NCBI GenBank assembly: GCA_040954595.2
Contig: CM082577.2
Location: 2,790,001-2,854,000 of the forward strand
Length of the DNA stretch: 64,000 bases
DNA from: Balanoglossus misakiensis
Lineage: Eukaryota > Hemichordata
Direction of reading: 5' to 3'
Shown: in pieces, positions 1-8,366 of the stretch
Numbering within the stretch: position 1 is the first letter of the stretch
Layout of the letters: each line of letters opens with the position of its first letter
Made by a program: the position numbers and the translations under genes
The notes under the pieces: model-generated
The model's database searches: none
Seen by the model: the letters and a program-made list of their open reading frames with translations, nothing else
Told to the model about the DNA's origin: nothing

Positions 1-60
1 TCAATGATGTTGTACTAGCTGCTATTAATTTCTTTTGTACATGCTATATATTATTTTCAG

Positions 61-342
61 TGAATCTGAACACAACTATCAACGGCACCATCATCCTCGA
101 TTGGAAATCTGTCCCAGTGGTCACTCGTGTCACCGTCATGACACCCACTGGACCCAAGACAGTGTACACCCCTGTGATGACCAACGTCAGCATTCCACTG
201 ATGACTGTACCACAGACCGTTAACAACATCACCACCACAAAGAATGTGACCGTGATGACCAGCGAGGGGGTCAAGACCATCTTTGCTAACGTACCATGGA
301 GTGTTCTCAATGTCACAAATGTTACCGCCACCGCCAACACGA
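61..342 (+). CDS. Exon: glycosylated threonine/valine-rich spacer with internal repeat
   Basis: The acceptor is ttattttcag ending at 60 and the donor gtaagt starts at 343; phase 1 on both sides, 282 nt. The 93-residue segment holds several Asn-X-Ser/Thr sequons (NTT, NGT, NVS, NIT, NVT). It has a two-fold internal repeat around the pattern VTVMTxxGxKT, and a third copy seems to lie in the exon at 2400-2486. No family is recognised; the alternating Val/Thr pattern suggests beta strands. The exon starts inside the protein, so earlier exons are outside the window. Confidence 0.75.
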
Positions 343-3300
343 GTAAGTGTTGATTCTGTCTTTCTGTGCACACACTCTGCATAACCACTGGCAAAGTGTG
401 TACATGTGCATACCTGATAGCTGTTTCAGTGGACAATATTAGTTACTTCAACCTTTTATATGTTACAAGTCTGTGTCAATAAGAACTTATGGGAGAACAA
501 GGTATTGAGGAAAGTATGCCAAATCCTGCGATAATTTGTACCTGGAGTGCATTTTGAAAATTCATCAAATCTTAACTTGAATCGGTGAATGTTTTTATGT
601 GTGTTTGATGTTGATGCTAAACTGATGGTGATACAACTTACTGAACTGGGTCATTCAAAACTGTGAAATGAAAAATGTAGCATTGTACATGTACATGTAT
701 GAAAACCAATATCTGAGGTGAGTTTTGCTTTGTTTTACTTCTGTGTCCACAGCTGTACCTGCATGCATTCGTCAAACTCAAATATCCAAGGAAATATTCG
801 GTGTTGTTGAACCCAACTGTTCACCAATCAATGGCAGCTATGAACCCCTGCAATACAACCCTGTGACCGGAGTCTACTACTGTGTCGACACCAACGGTGT
901 GACCATCCCCAACACAGTGACACCATCCGTCCTGCCTAAACCTGTCTGCGAACCATACAGGGATGGTGAGTTGTGAATGAATGAATGAATGAATGAATGG
1001 AGTGTAAAATATAAAATATGCTCGACCGTAGTTCCTGTCTTCTGAATGATCTTTATTTAAAACCAACGTTTCGGCAGTACACAGACTGCCTTCTTCAGGG
1101 TATACTAATGGAAACAAATAAAACACGATAGGAATCGGTTAAAATAGGTATGTGGTAAAAAGCAGTAAATTTCAGAAAATTAACAAAATTGGCATTACAA
1201 TAAAAGGCGTCTCTGTGTGACTAGAGGTTAAAAAATGAATGGTAATGACAAAAATTGTACATTTCATGGGAATAAAATCACTATATATGTGTAGAATGAA
1301 GAGAGAAACCAACCTTGATACGAAGTTGCAGCGTATCGAGAAGTACAGTGATGGTGTTGGAAACTGACTCCCTAGTGTGGGGCAGAAAGATCAAATATAG
1401 ACCCCCCAGGTGTGGTGAGAATAGAGGAACATGGTATGGAGGCATCATCCCTCCTTACGGTTGATACCATTTGGCGATAGGGTACCAAACTCAGTAATGA
1501 AGTAGAGTTCTTTTTGACGTCGGGTTTGTGTGTTGGGGCTGAATATTTTGCAGAGGCCACTGGCATGAAAGTGACTGAGGTTGTGACCAGGTTGGTTAAA
1601 ATGTTCTGAGACAGGGGTGGGTTTGTTATTTTTGATGGTGTAGATGTGTTCATACATTACCATTCATTTTTTAACCTCTAGTCACACAGAGACGCCTTTT
1701 ATTGTAATGCCAATTTTGTTAATTTTCTGAAATTTACTGCTTTTTACCACATACCTATTTTAACCGATTCCTATCGTGTTTTATTTGTTTCCATTAGTAT
1801 ACCCTGAAGAAGGCAGTCTGTGTACTGCCGAAACGTTGGTTTTAAATAAAGATCATTCAGAAGACAGGAACTACGGTCGAGCATATTTTATATTTTACAC
1901 TCTGTACTACGTCCGATGTGCTCCCGCCTTCCGCTGAAAACTTCGATAGTTGTAGTTGGACTGACTTTCCTACCTATCCTGAATGAATGAATGAATGAAT
2001 GAACGAACGAATGAATGAATGAACAAATGAATGAATTAATGGATGAATGAATGGATGGATGGATGGATGAATGGATGGATGAATGGATGAATGAATGAAT
2101 GAATGAATGAATTAATTAATGAACAAATGTGATTTTGAAAGGAAGCAACATTTGTTTACCATCATCTGCAAACAGAGCTGTGACCATTGACAATTTAGCA
2201 TATTTCAGCTACCAAATGGGAAAATAAGAGTTCTCCCTTGTAATAATGCTAGTATATACCGGTAGTTATAGCTAAAACATACGTGTAGATTACAGAAATT
2301 CCACTCAAAATTTTGAACACCAAGAAGACATGTACAATTTTGTATCCAAAGCTGAACTAGCTTTCTGAGTGCTTGTATGTACATGTAATTTCATTGCAGT
2401 CACATTGAAGGTGACCATCACTTCATATGGACACAAGCTCAACACAATCAGTTGGATCAACTCTGTAACTGTACTGAATGCATCAGGTAAGAAAGCCGAT
2501 CTTGTACATGTACATAGCACACACATAACAGAGAAGACAAAATAGAATACATACAATATGTCATAGTTGTAAAAAACTATTGACATTTTTCACGGCCCTT
2601 GAGCTGCAACTTTTGGCATATTTGTTGGCCTATTTCACAAATGGATGTTGTCGAGACATATGAAAGAATATCTGAAAAATTTGGAAAATATGTGAGGTCG
2701 ACATATTTCAGAGAGTTGCGACTCATGTGACTTTAGTACATAAACCTCTTTCTAAATCTTGCATTTGCTGTTACAGTCTCTCAGACTTGTCTGGAGCAGC
2801 GAAAGACAGCCTTGAAGACACCTGGCGCATTTGTTCCCTTCTGCGAATCAAACGGCACCTACACAGCGCTGCAGTGCAATCCAAACACGGGATACTGTTT
2901 CTGCGTCGACACCACCGGGCATGTCATTCCACAGACGTTGGCCCATGTCACCCAGGGAACACCCGCATGCTGGACCTTCAACCGTAATGGTAAAGTTGGT
3001 TTATGTTCATTTTGAGGTGCCTGCTGCAAAGTCGGCCCACCTGTACCTAGTGTGTACAAGCTTGTTCTAAAATGCTTCTGATATCACAGAGGTCATGTAC
3101 CACTTAGAGGAACTTAGAAGAAGGCAACCCTTTGAACGGACTTCAGATAAAAAATGGTATCATAGGTCATCACTCATCCATGATTTACATGACGATTTTT
3201 ATGATTTCCTAACTTCATTAACTTCCTCTTTTTGTGACCAACACAAACAACGTGCCTTTTCCGTTGTCGCGCCACAACTTTGGAATCCTCTGCCATCTGA

Positions 3301-6300
3301 CATTCAACAGGCTTCTAGTCTCAACATTTTCAAACAAAAACTCAAGACATTTCTATTTCTCAAAGCCTACGAACACTGATGTTATACTTTCAGCGCCTTT
3401 GGAAATAACATTGTTATTGATTCTGGCGCTTTATAAATGTTTGTTTTGATTGATTGATTGATTGATTGATTGAACACAGACAACAAAGACAACACAGTGA
3501 GCCCCTCAGTTGCACCCCCCACCGTGGAGCCTCCAACCTCACAGACGCTGTGTCAGACCCTCCAGCAGACTTACCAACCCATCCCAGGCGCATTCCATCC
3601 ACGCTGTGAAACTGACGGCACCTTCTCTCCAGTCCAATGCCAAGACAGTATTGGCTATTGCTATTGTGTGACCAGCGATGGCACTCCGATCCCAGGCACT
3701 GCTACTACTACCGGAAACCCTGACTGTTCTCCGTACACCTGTATGTCACCATTAACCTCATGATTTTGTTTAACTAAGCCATTTTGTTGTATCTATTTCT
3801 GTCGAATAATTGATATTATTCATTTTTTACACTGTCATTTGGTCAAACAAACTTAGTTTATCTTGTAGCTTACTCTGTTTTATACTGGTATTTTTGCCTA
3901 ATCCTTGACTAGTTCTAAATAATTTTAAAATGTTTTTCTCAACAGCCACACCAATCAAAGAAGATAAACCAGGTAAACAGAAGTAAAGCTTTCTAAATCT
4001 ATAAAAATTAACAAAGTAAGATTTTACTGATGAAAATCTGTTGATATTGGTGGCAGTTAATATTGTACCGGTATTTCACAAAATGACTCTCAAAAACGTT
4101 TCATAAATTTGACTATGTACAATGTTAACGATGTACTTCCAACTGAAGTGTGACATTTTTTTTTCAGTTCCTGTGCCCGCACGAAGGTGCCAGACCTCAC
4201 AGCACTTCTTCGACACCACCAACCAGCCACAAGCAGGCGCTGTCCGCCCCTGGTGTGAGACAGATGGTTCTTATTCCACCGTTCAGTGCCACGTAGGACT
4301 GGGTTACTGCTTCTGTGTCGATCCGACCACTGGAGAGGAGATTCCAGAATCCCAGACACGTGGCCGACCAGACTGCTCAGAATATGAGGATCCCACTGGT
4401 GAGAGAAATAACCACTGGAAATACTGTAAAATAGGAAATTTTTTGCAAATGATAAATTTTCATGAACTTCGCGAGAGCCAAGAAAAAACGCAAAAATAAA
4501 AAGTCGCGTAAAAATGTTTTTCAGAGGTAACTGTAGCTAAATTTCCATACTTTTAAAAATTCTATTTGGAATATGAGTATCAACATCAAGTTAAGAATCA
4601 AATAAGCAAATAAGATGGTATTGTATTTTTTCTTCTCTGCAGAAGAACCAGAACCTGAGGAAACCTATGATTGCTACCACCAAGGCGAAGGCTATGAGAG
4701 AGGAGGACGTCGCTTTGAAGACTGTAACAAGTGGTAGGCAATTATAACTTAGTCATTTTAAAACTGTACCATATTTTATACATTTAATACCAGTTTCCAG
4801 ATTGTGGGACGTGTGATGTTCACACTTCAATGTGTCAGCGGACATGATAGTAGTATTTATCATATTTGACACAGCAGTTTCTTTTGCAAAGTTTTATAAA
4901 AGCTAAAGTATGTCTGAAAATGTAGATGATACTTTGATGATATCTCTCATCAAAAGAGAGTGATGAAATTATCCTGAGAGAAGTAATTGCTTAGAAAGTA
5001 ATTGCTTAGAAAGGTAAGCACTGAAGATCTGAAAGAAAATTGTCTGGAAAACACATCGCCCGATTTTGACTTGTCAGCTTGACTTTCAAAAATCGTTCAT
5101 GTTGCTGTCTTTGAAATTAGATTTTATGGTCCTGAACTGACATACATTTTGAAATCGTTTCTCTGTAGTTGGTGCAGACCAGGCGGTGAATGGATTTGTA
5201 CCAGAAAGAAATGTCAGACTGGTAAGACAATTTTCTAATTTTTTGTGACATCAGACTCATATAGCCTGTCTTGCGCATATGACTTTGTGACTACAACTTG
5301 ACTGTATGATTCTAAAACAGAGTGAGAATTTTTATGTCAAATGTATGTGACCAGTACACATAGATGTACATCTTTTCATCTCAGGCGTTTGCTACAAGAA
5401 TGGAAGAAAAGTGAAATCAGGCACTACAATAAAGAAGGACTGCAATACATGGTGAGTAACTATGGGATTACAGCTGTTTTTGGGGTTGTTGGTATTCATT
5501 TTCACTGTTAAAAATCAATGAACCAAACTTTGAGAAAAAAAGTGATCTTTAACTTCCATAAAAGTACATGCCTGGGTATTTGGGCAATGCCCAACTTTTG
5601 CAACGTTGTTCACATTCAAATATAAAAGGAACAAAGTTCAAATCCTTTAAATGTTTAGTTCTTTATCACAACTCCTCATTTTACTGCAATATTAAAATGA
5701 TGAATGAAGTTCAAATGTGACATATTTCATCTGTATTCATACTGTGACTGTAATTGTAAAGGAAATTTGTTGTGTTTGTTGCAGTACATGTACAAGAGGA
5801 TCATGGGCATGTACTGAGATGGCGTGTCAACCAGAGATTATCAGACCACCCAGCTCTGGAAGGGAAAACAGCCCACGTAAGTAATTTTTTTTACTCAAAT
5901 GTCATCTAACAACAGCCCTGCAAGGATATTGTTGTACTATCGCTTTCATACCTCTTCTTGTTTTTGACCATGACAGCAAGTTGTGCAAATGGTGAACCAA
6001 TAGTCACCTGCCCAGAAGACCCATGTTGGGCAACACCAAGATGTGCCTCCAATCCATCAGCTGTCTGCATGCCAAACTACTGCGGAGGTTGCAACAGGGT
6101 CTTCTATGAACACGGCAGAGAAGTCACATGCGAGGTAACACAGGCTTAGTTAAGTATTTGCGGCCATAGCAGGACATTCTGATCATCCATGAATGAAATA
6201 ATTTATATAAAAAATAACTGGAATAACTTCTTATAAAACGTAATCAAATCCTGTCTTTTTTTTTGATGAAACAAAATATGAAATTTGTATCATAAAATTT

Positions 6301-6505
6301 TGTCTTATATCCTTATCTTTTCTTTTTCTAGGATTTCTAAAATTCTTGAAGATTACTTAGATGTGAATCCAACCTAAACATGGCCCGAGTCTTGAACTAT
6401 TTTTCGAGACATATTCCAGAAAAGATGATTGAGAGTTTTACATTTGAATTTTTTCTGTAATTTTGTATGTGATACAAAATTGAAATAAAAAGTAGTTTTT
6501 TATCA
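61..6505 (+). CDS. Thyroglobulin type-1 repeat, cysteine-rich secreted protein gene (5' truncated; gene span)
   Basis: Thirteen exons can be joined in one reading frame: 61-342, 753-965, 2400-2486, 2777-2989, 3480-3740, 3946-3972, 4168-4398, 4643-4733, 5169-5221, 5385-5451, 5785-5876, 5977-6134 and 6332-6340 (stop), with 3' UTR to about 6505. Every junction has AG/GT borders and keeps frame; most introns are phase 1. The product has N-glycosylation-rich beta-type spacers, four thyroglobulin type-1 (Tg1) domains, two VWC/pacifastin-like modules and a C-terminal cysteine-rich module. Tg1 domains in other proteins often inhibit cysteine proteases or occur in matrix and basement-membrane proteins. 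A secreted role is inferred, because the signal peptide lies upstream of the window. I do not recognise a named orthologue. The gene converges on SARS2, with about 200 bp between the two 3' ends. Confidence 0.85.
753..965 (+). CDS. Exon: thyroglobulin type-1 domain 1 (lacks two cysteines)
   Basis: A 213-nt phase 1-1 exon with acceptor after ctgtgtccacag and donor gtgagt-like at 966. It encodes a full Tg1 domain: Cys near the start, NCSP, the GSYEPLQY segment, then YYCVDTNGVTIPNT and a final Cys. In Tg1 domains the central motifs are QC and CWCV. Here they read QY and YYCV, so the cysteines that normally form the middle disulfide (C3-C4) are both absent while C1, C2, C5 and C6 remain. Confidence 0.85.
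974..1000 (+). repeat. (GAAT)n microsatellite, left of Penelope-like element
   Basis: About six copies of GAAT follow directly after the splice donor at 966. The same unit resumes beyond the right end of the inserted element at 1979, so the element appears to sit inside a once-continuous tetranucleotide array. Confidence 0.85.
1001..1247. repeat. Left inverted arm (pLTR-like)
   Basis: 247 bases starting agtgtaaaat and ending ggtaatg, matching the reverse complement of 1655-1901 without visible mismatch. Contains the complement of the hammerhead-like core around 1068-1100. Confidence 0.85.
1445..1663 (-). pseudogene. Penelope-like GIY-YIG endonuclease C-terminal fragment
   Basis: A 72-codon open frame on the - strand with NNKPTPVSEHFNQPGH and a later KELYFITEFGTLSPNGIN segment. 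These match the His/Asn-rich and FGTLSP.G.N end motifs of endonucleases in Penelope-like elements. The catalytic N-terminal GIY..YIG part and the reverse transcriptase are missing, so this is a dead remnant. Confidence 0.7.
1655..1901. repeat. Right inverted arm (pLTR-like)
   Basis: 247 bases, reverse complement of 1001-1247. The following 77 bases (1902-1978) have no counterpart on the left and may be the remainder of a longer pLTR before the (GAAT)n array resumes. Confidence 0.85.
1979..2124 (+). repeat. (GAAT)n/(GGAT)n microsatellite
   Basis: About 145 bases of GAAT units interrupted by GAAC and GGAT variants. Probably the continuation of the array at 974-1000, split by the Penelope-like insertion. 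Confidence 0.9.
2400..2486 (+). CDS. Exon: short beta-type spacer
   Basis: An 87-nt phase 1-1 exon. The acceptor is tcattgcag ending at 2399 and the donor gtaag starts at 2487. It encodes 28 residues including VTITSYGHK and ends with an NAS sequon. It resembles the end of the first spacer exon (61-342), which suggests duplicated spacers between Tg1 domains. It is too short to stand alone, but frame and splice sites agree with both neighbours. Confidence 0.65.
2598..2730. repeat. Short diverged inverted-repeat element
   Basis: The left end ttgagctgcaact and right end agttgcgactcat are imperfect inverted copies about 130 bases apart. The end sequence GAGCTGCAACT is shared with the clearer element at 36638-36808, so this may be an older copy of the same family, in the intron before the second Tg1 exon. 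Confidence 0.4.
2777..2989 (+). CDS. Exon: thyroglobulin type-1 domain 2
   Basis: A 213-nt phase 1-1 exon, the same length as the first Tg1 exon. It encodes CLEQ, FVPFCESNGTY, ALQCNP, GYCFCVDTTGHVIP and a final Cys, giving all six canonical cysteines with the QC and C-x-C-V core motifs. The acceptor follows gctgttacag and the donor is gtaaag at 2990. Confidence 0.88.
3090..3475 (+). mobile_element. 3' end of a CR1/L2-like LINE with (TGAT)n tail
   Basis: The open frame to 3379 encodes RAFSVVAPQLWNPLPSDI followed by SLNIFKQKLKTFLF, the characteristic extreme C-terminus of CR1/L2/Jockey-type LINE ORF2 proteins. After the stop come about 70 bases of 3' UTR with ggcgctttataaatg and then TGAT repeats, the short tandem tail typical of these elements. 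The element is 5'-truncated and in the same orientation as the host gene. Its tail ends within a few bases of the splice acceptor at 3478-3479. Confidence 0.8.
3449..3474 (+). repeat. (TGAT)n tail of LINE
   Basis: About six tandem TGAT/GATT units at the 3' end of the LINE remnant, directly upstream of a coding exon. Confidence 0.85.
3480..3740 (+). CDS. Exon: Pro/Thr linker plus thyroglobulin type-1 domain 3
   Basis: A 261-nt phase 1-1 exon ending at donor gtatgt (3741). It opens with a Pro/Ser/Thr-rich linker of about 20 residues (SPSVAPPTVEPPTS), followed by a six-cysteine Tg1 domain with FHPRCETDGTF, VQCQDS and GYCYCVTSDG. The acceptor AG at 3478-3479 lies only a few bases past the (TGAT)n tail of a LINE remnant and lacks a normal pyrimidine tract. 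A second in-frame AG a little further in (cacag before tgagcc) is an alternative start. Confidence 0.85.
3946..3972 (+). CDS. Micro-exon: charged linker
   Basis: A 27-nt phase 1-1 micro-exon encoding TPIKEDKP. It has a good acceptor (tttttctcaacag) and donor (gtaaac). It joins the third and fourth Tg1 exons in frame; skipping it would also keep the frame, so it may be alternatively spliced. Confidence 0.6.
4168..4398 (+). CDS. Exon: thyroglobulin type-1 domain 4
   Basis: A 231-nt phase 1-1 exon. The acceptor is a long T run ending in cag at 4167 and the donor gtgaga starts at 4399. It encodes RCQTSQ, VRPWCETDGSY, TVQCHV, GYCFCVDPTTGEEIP and a final Cys: a complete six-cysteine Tg1 domain. 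It ends in an acidic linker (EYEDPT) leading into the acidic start of the next exon. Confidence 0.88.
4643..5221 (+). CDS. VWC/pacifastin-like module 1 (exons 4643-4733 and 5169-5221)
   Basis: Two exons joined in phase 2 give C-x16-C-N-K-C-W-C-RPGG-EWI-C-T-RKK-C. The order C..CNxCxC..G..CT..C is that of pacifastin light-chain inhibitors and short von Willebrand C-like modules; the first spacing (16) is longer than in typical pacifastins, so either assignment is possible. The intron splits the third Cys codon (tg|t). Acceptor and donor sites are canonical at all four ends. Confidence 0.75.
5385..5876 (+). CDS. VWC/pacifastin-like module 2 (exons 5385-5451 and 5785-5876)
   Basis: This is the second copy of the preceding module: C-x16-C-N-T-C-T-C-TRG-SWA-C-T-EMA-C, followed by a Ser/Pro-rich linker. 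The intron interrupts the same Cys codon (tg|t) as in module 1, so the two modules arose by duplication of an intron-bearing unit. Donors are gtgagt at 5452 and gtaagt at 5877. Confidence 0.75.
5977..6340 (+). CDS. C-terminal cysteine-rich module and stop (exons 5977-6134 and 6332-6340)
   Basis: The penultimate exon encodes about 52 residues with the pattern C-x10-C-P-x-DPC-x5-C-x8-C-x4-YCGGC, then FYEHGREVTCE. A pattern of the form DPC...CpxnpxAxC..nYCGGC is one I associate with uncharacterised C-terminal modules of invertebrate extracellular proteins. A donor gtaaca at 6135 and acceptor tttttctag at 6331 add only Asp-Phe-stop. Reading through the donor instead gives VTQA-stop at 6147-6149, so the last intron may be optional. 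Confidence 0.65.
6483..6488 (+). terminator. Polyadenylation signal of the Tg1-repeat gene
   Basis: AATAAA lies about 140 bases after the predicted stop codon and is followed by a T-rich and GT-rich stretch (ttttttatcagtatttttgtgtgg). This is the expected end of the + strand transcript. Confidence 0.7.
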
Positions 6506-6734
6506 GTATTTTTGTGTGGAGGGGGTGGAGGTTGGTTGGTGATGATTACAAACTGCTATACTCAATTGTCCTCAAAAATGTTTTCACTGAACTCAGCTTA
6601 ACTATGCCGCCTGAGGGCGCTCTTAGCAAAAAAGAGCCAGAAATATTCCCTAAGATCACAGACATATTTGTAAGCTACATCAATACATGTGTACACCACT
6701 AACACACAATTTCAGGATTCTTTAGGAAATTTTT

Positions 6735-6862
6735 TTTATTCCAACAATTACAAATCCAGCTTTGGAGAACACACACCGATATGTAATGGCTTACACAAAG
6801 ATCACCTTTCAAAATTTGAGCACAATGAGTGTAATTAAGACAAATAGCCCACAGAGTTTATT
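6735..6862 (-). terminator. Candidate polyadenylation signals for SARS2
   Basis: On the - strand AATAAA occurs at 6862-6857 and again at 6740-6735, 170 and 292 bases beyond the SARS2 stop codon. Either could end the transcript; neither overlaps the 3' end of the convergent gene near 6505. Confidence 0.5.
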
Positions 6863-7031
6863 TTTAAATCTCATATTTTATTCCATATCAAATGAGAAGA
6901 AAACAATGGTTATTTCAGTAGCATCAATGGATCAAAAATATACTCGTGTAATACATTGTACATTCAACTGCACAACTCAAGACAAGTTTAGTGAAGTGAT
7001 ATAAAGACAAATGAATTGGAAGTGTCTCGTC

Positions 7032-8366
7032 TCAAAACCGGCTAAAGTGCATGGGTTTTCTATTCGATTTGGTTATTACTTTCCGTCCCTTCATGTAGGG
7101 TTGCAAAGGCGCTGGCACTTCCACACTACCATCTTCTCTTTGGTGAGTCTCGAGAAGGGCGATGATCATTCTTGGAACAGCACAGGCCGTTCCATTAACA
7201 GTGTGTACGTAACGTTCCCAGGCAGAGTCGTTGAGATATTTGATTTTCAATCTGCGACTCTGATAGTCTGTACAATTCGACGTACTAGAAATTTCACCGT
7301 AAGCATCTCTGCCAGGCATCCAAGCCTCTATGTCGTATTTGCGATAGGCGGGTGCACCCAGCTCTTCGGAAGGCATGTCCAGGACTCGGAAATGCAGGCC
7401 AAGCTCTGTGAAAAGCTCCTTTTCGATTCCCAGAAACTCCTGATGCAACTGCTCGCTTTGACATTCGTCCGATGCGATGGCAAACATCTCCACTTTTGTG
7501 AACTGGTGCACACGGTATATTCCCCGAGCTTCAGCCGTGTGGGCCGTCTCGGCCCGGTAGCACCTGCTGACAGCGGTCAGTCTCTGGGGCAGGTCTCCGG
7601 CCGCAAGGGTTCGCTTCATGTAGTAGCCAGCGACTGAGACTTCAGACGTGCCGGCCAAGCAGAGATCCTCGTCGTGCCTGGGGTCTAAATTGTACACTTG
7701 AGTCCTGACTCCTGAAGTGTGCATTCCGCAACCCTCGAAGACGACAGATTTGACAATGTCCGGCACGGAAATAAACTGAAACCCTTTCCTGAGGAGTCTG
7801 TCCAAGGAGTATCTTATCAATGCCTGTTCCAGCTCAGCCCCAGCGCCGATCAAGTAATAAGATCTGTGTCCCGTGAAATTGCCCAAATTCCTCACCCGTA
7901 ATATGTCAAGACCCTCCCCGATTGCGACGTGGTCTTTGGCCTTGAAATTGAATGTCTTCTTTTCACCGACAAATTCAACCACATTAGCTTGACTCTCATC
8001 GCCAACAGGAACGGCTGGGCTCATCTTATTTGGGAGCCGCAATGCCGCATCCGAAAGTTCTTGAGTCAGGCGTTCCTTCTCAGAGTCTGCCGCCGCCTTA
8101 CATCTTTCAAGAAGACCTTCCACCTCTTCCAAATTTCCGTCGCCTTTCCGGTTATACTTCCTGAGTTCCTGGACGTGCCGCTCGATGTAGTCCACATCCA
8201 GACTCATACGAAATTCTAAGTCGCGTTTCTTCGGTGCGGGCTCACTGGACTTGAATCTTGAGACAACTACCCATGGCCTGATGCAGTGCTTGCAATGCAG
8301 TGACGCCAACTGCTTTGCAAGACTCCACCTCATACATCCCTTCCAAGCTGTCATAGATGCGGTCAT
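7032..8366 (-). CDS. SARS2: Mitochondrial seryl-tRNA synthetase
   Basis: A 444-residue class II aminoacyl-tRNA synthetase that charges mitochondrial tRNA-Ser with serine. Start chosen at the ATG at 8366; the open frame extends two codons further without an ATG. Residues 1 to about 45 are basic and Ser-rich with few acids, fitting a mitochondrial targeting peptide. The coiled-coil N-domain is about 55-125. The serine-binding TSE is at 240-242. Motif 2 runs about 265-295 with RGIYRVHQFTKVEMF. Motif 3 is about 387-415, reading HTVNGTACAVPR with Arg399 and ending LLETHQREDGSVEVP. That motif 3 wording is close to vertebrate SARS2 rather than cytosolic SARS1. The length is somewhat below human SARS2 (about 518). 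The whole coding region is one exon, unlike the many-exon human gene. It converges on the Tg1-repeat gene and diverges from histone H1. Confidence 0.93.
   Translation of the reverse strand: MTASMTAWKGCMRWSLAKQLASLHCKHCIRPWVVVSRFKSSEPAPKKRDLEFRMSLDVDYIERHVQELRKYNRKGDGNLEEVEGLLERCKAAADSEKERLTQELSDAALRLPNKMSPAVPVGDESQANVVEFVGEKKTFNFKAKDHVAIGEGLDILRVRNLGNFTGHRSYYLIGAGAELEQALIRYSLDRLLRKGFQFISVPDIVKSVVFEGCGMHTSGVRTQVYNLDPRHDEDLCLAGTSEVSVAGYYMKRTLAAGDLPQRLTAVSRCYRAETAHTAEARGIYRVHQFTKVEMFAIASDECQSEQLHQEFLGIEKELFTELGLHFRVLDMPSEELGAPAYRKYDIEAWMPGRDAYGEISSTSNCTDYQSRRLKIKYLNDSAWERYVHTVNGTACAVPRMIIALLETHQREDGSVEVPAPLQPYMKGRKVITKSNRKPMHFSRF

Larger units (their letters stand above)
1001..1978 (-). mobile_element. 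Penelope-like retroelement fragment with inverted arms and GIY-YIG endonuclease remnant
   Basis: Arms at 1001-1247 and 1655-1901 are exact reverse complements of each other by eye over 247 bases. Between them the - strand encodes an open stretch with HFNQPGHNLSHF, then RRQKELYFI and FGTLSPNGIN, the signature of the C-terminal GIY-YIG endonuclease of Penelope-like elements. No reverse transcriptase is present, so the copy is strongly 5'-truncated. The arms hold CTGAAGA, a 6-bp stem, then GAAAC, resembling the hammerhead-ribozyme core known from these elements' pLTRs, although I cannot pair a full third stem. It lies in the intron between exons 753-965 and 2400-2486, in antisense orientation. 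Confidence 0.75.

Noticed and set aside
7011-7637. 208-codon + strand open frame opposite SARS2
   Set aside because: Shadow of SARS2; begins outside any promoter context and has no family resemblance.
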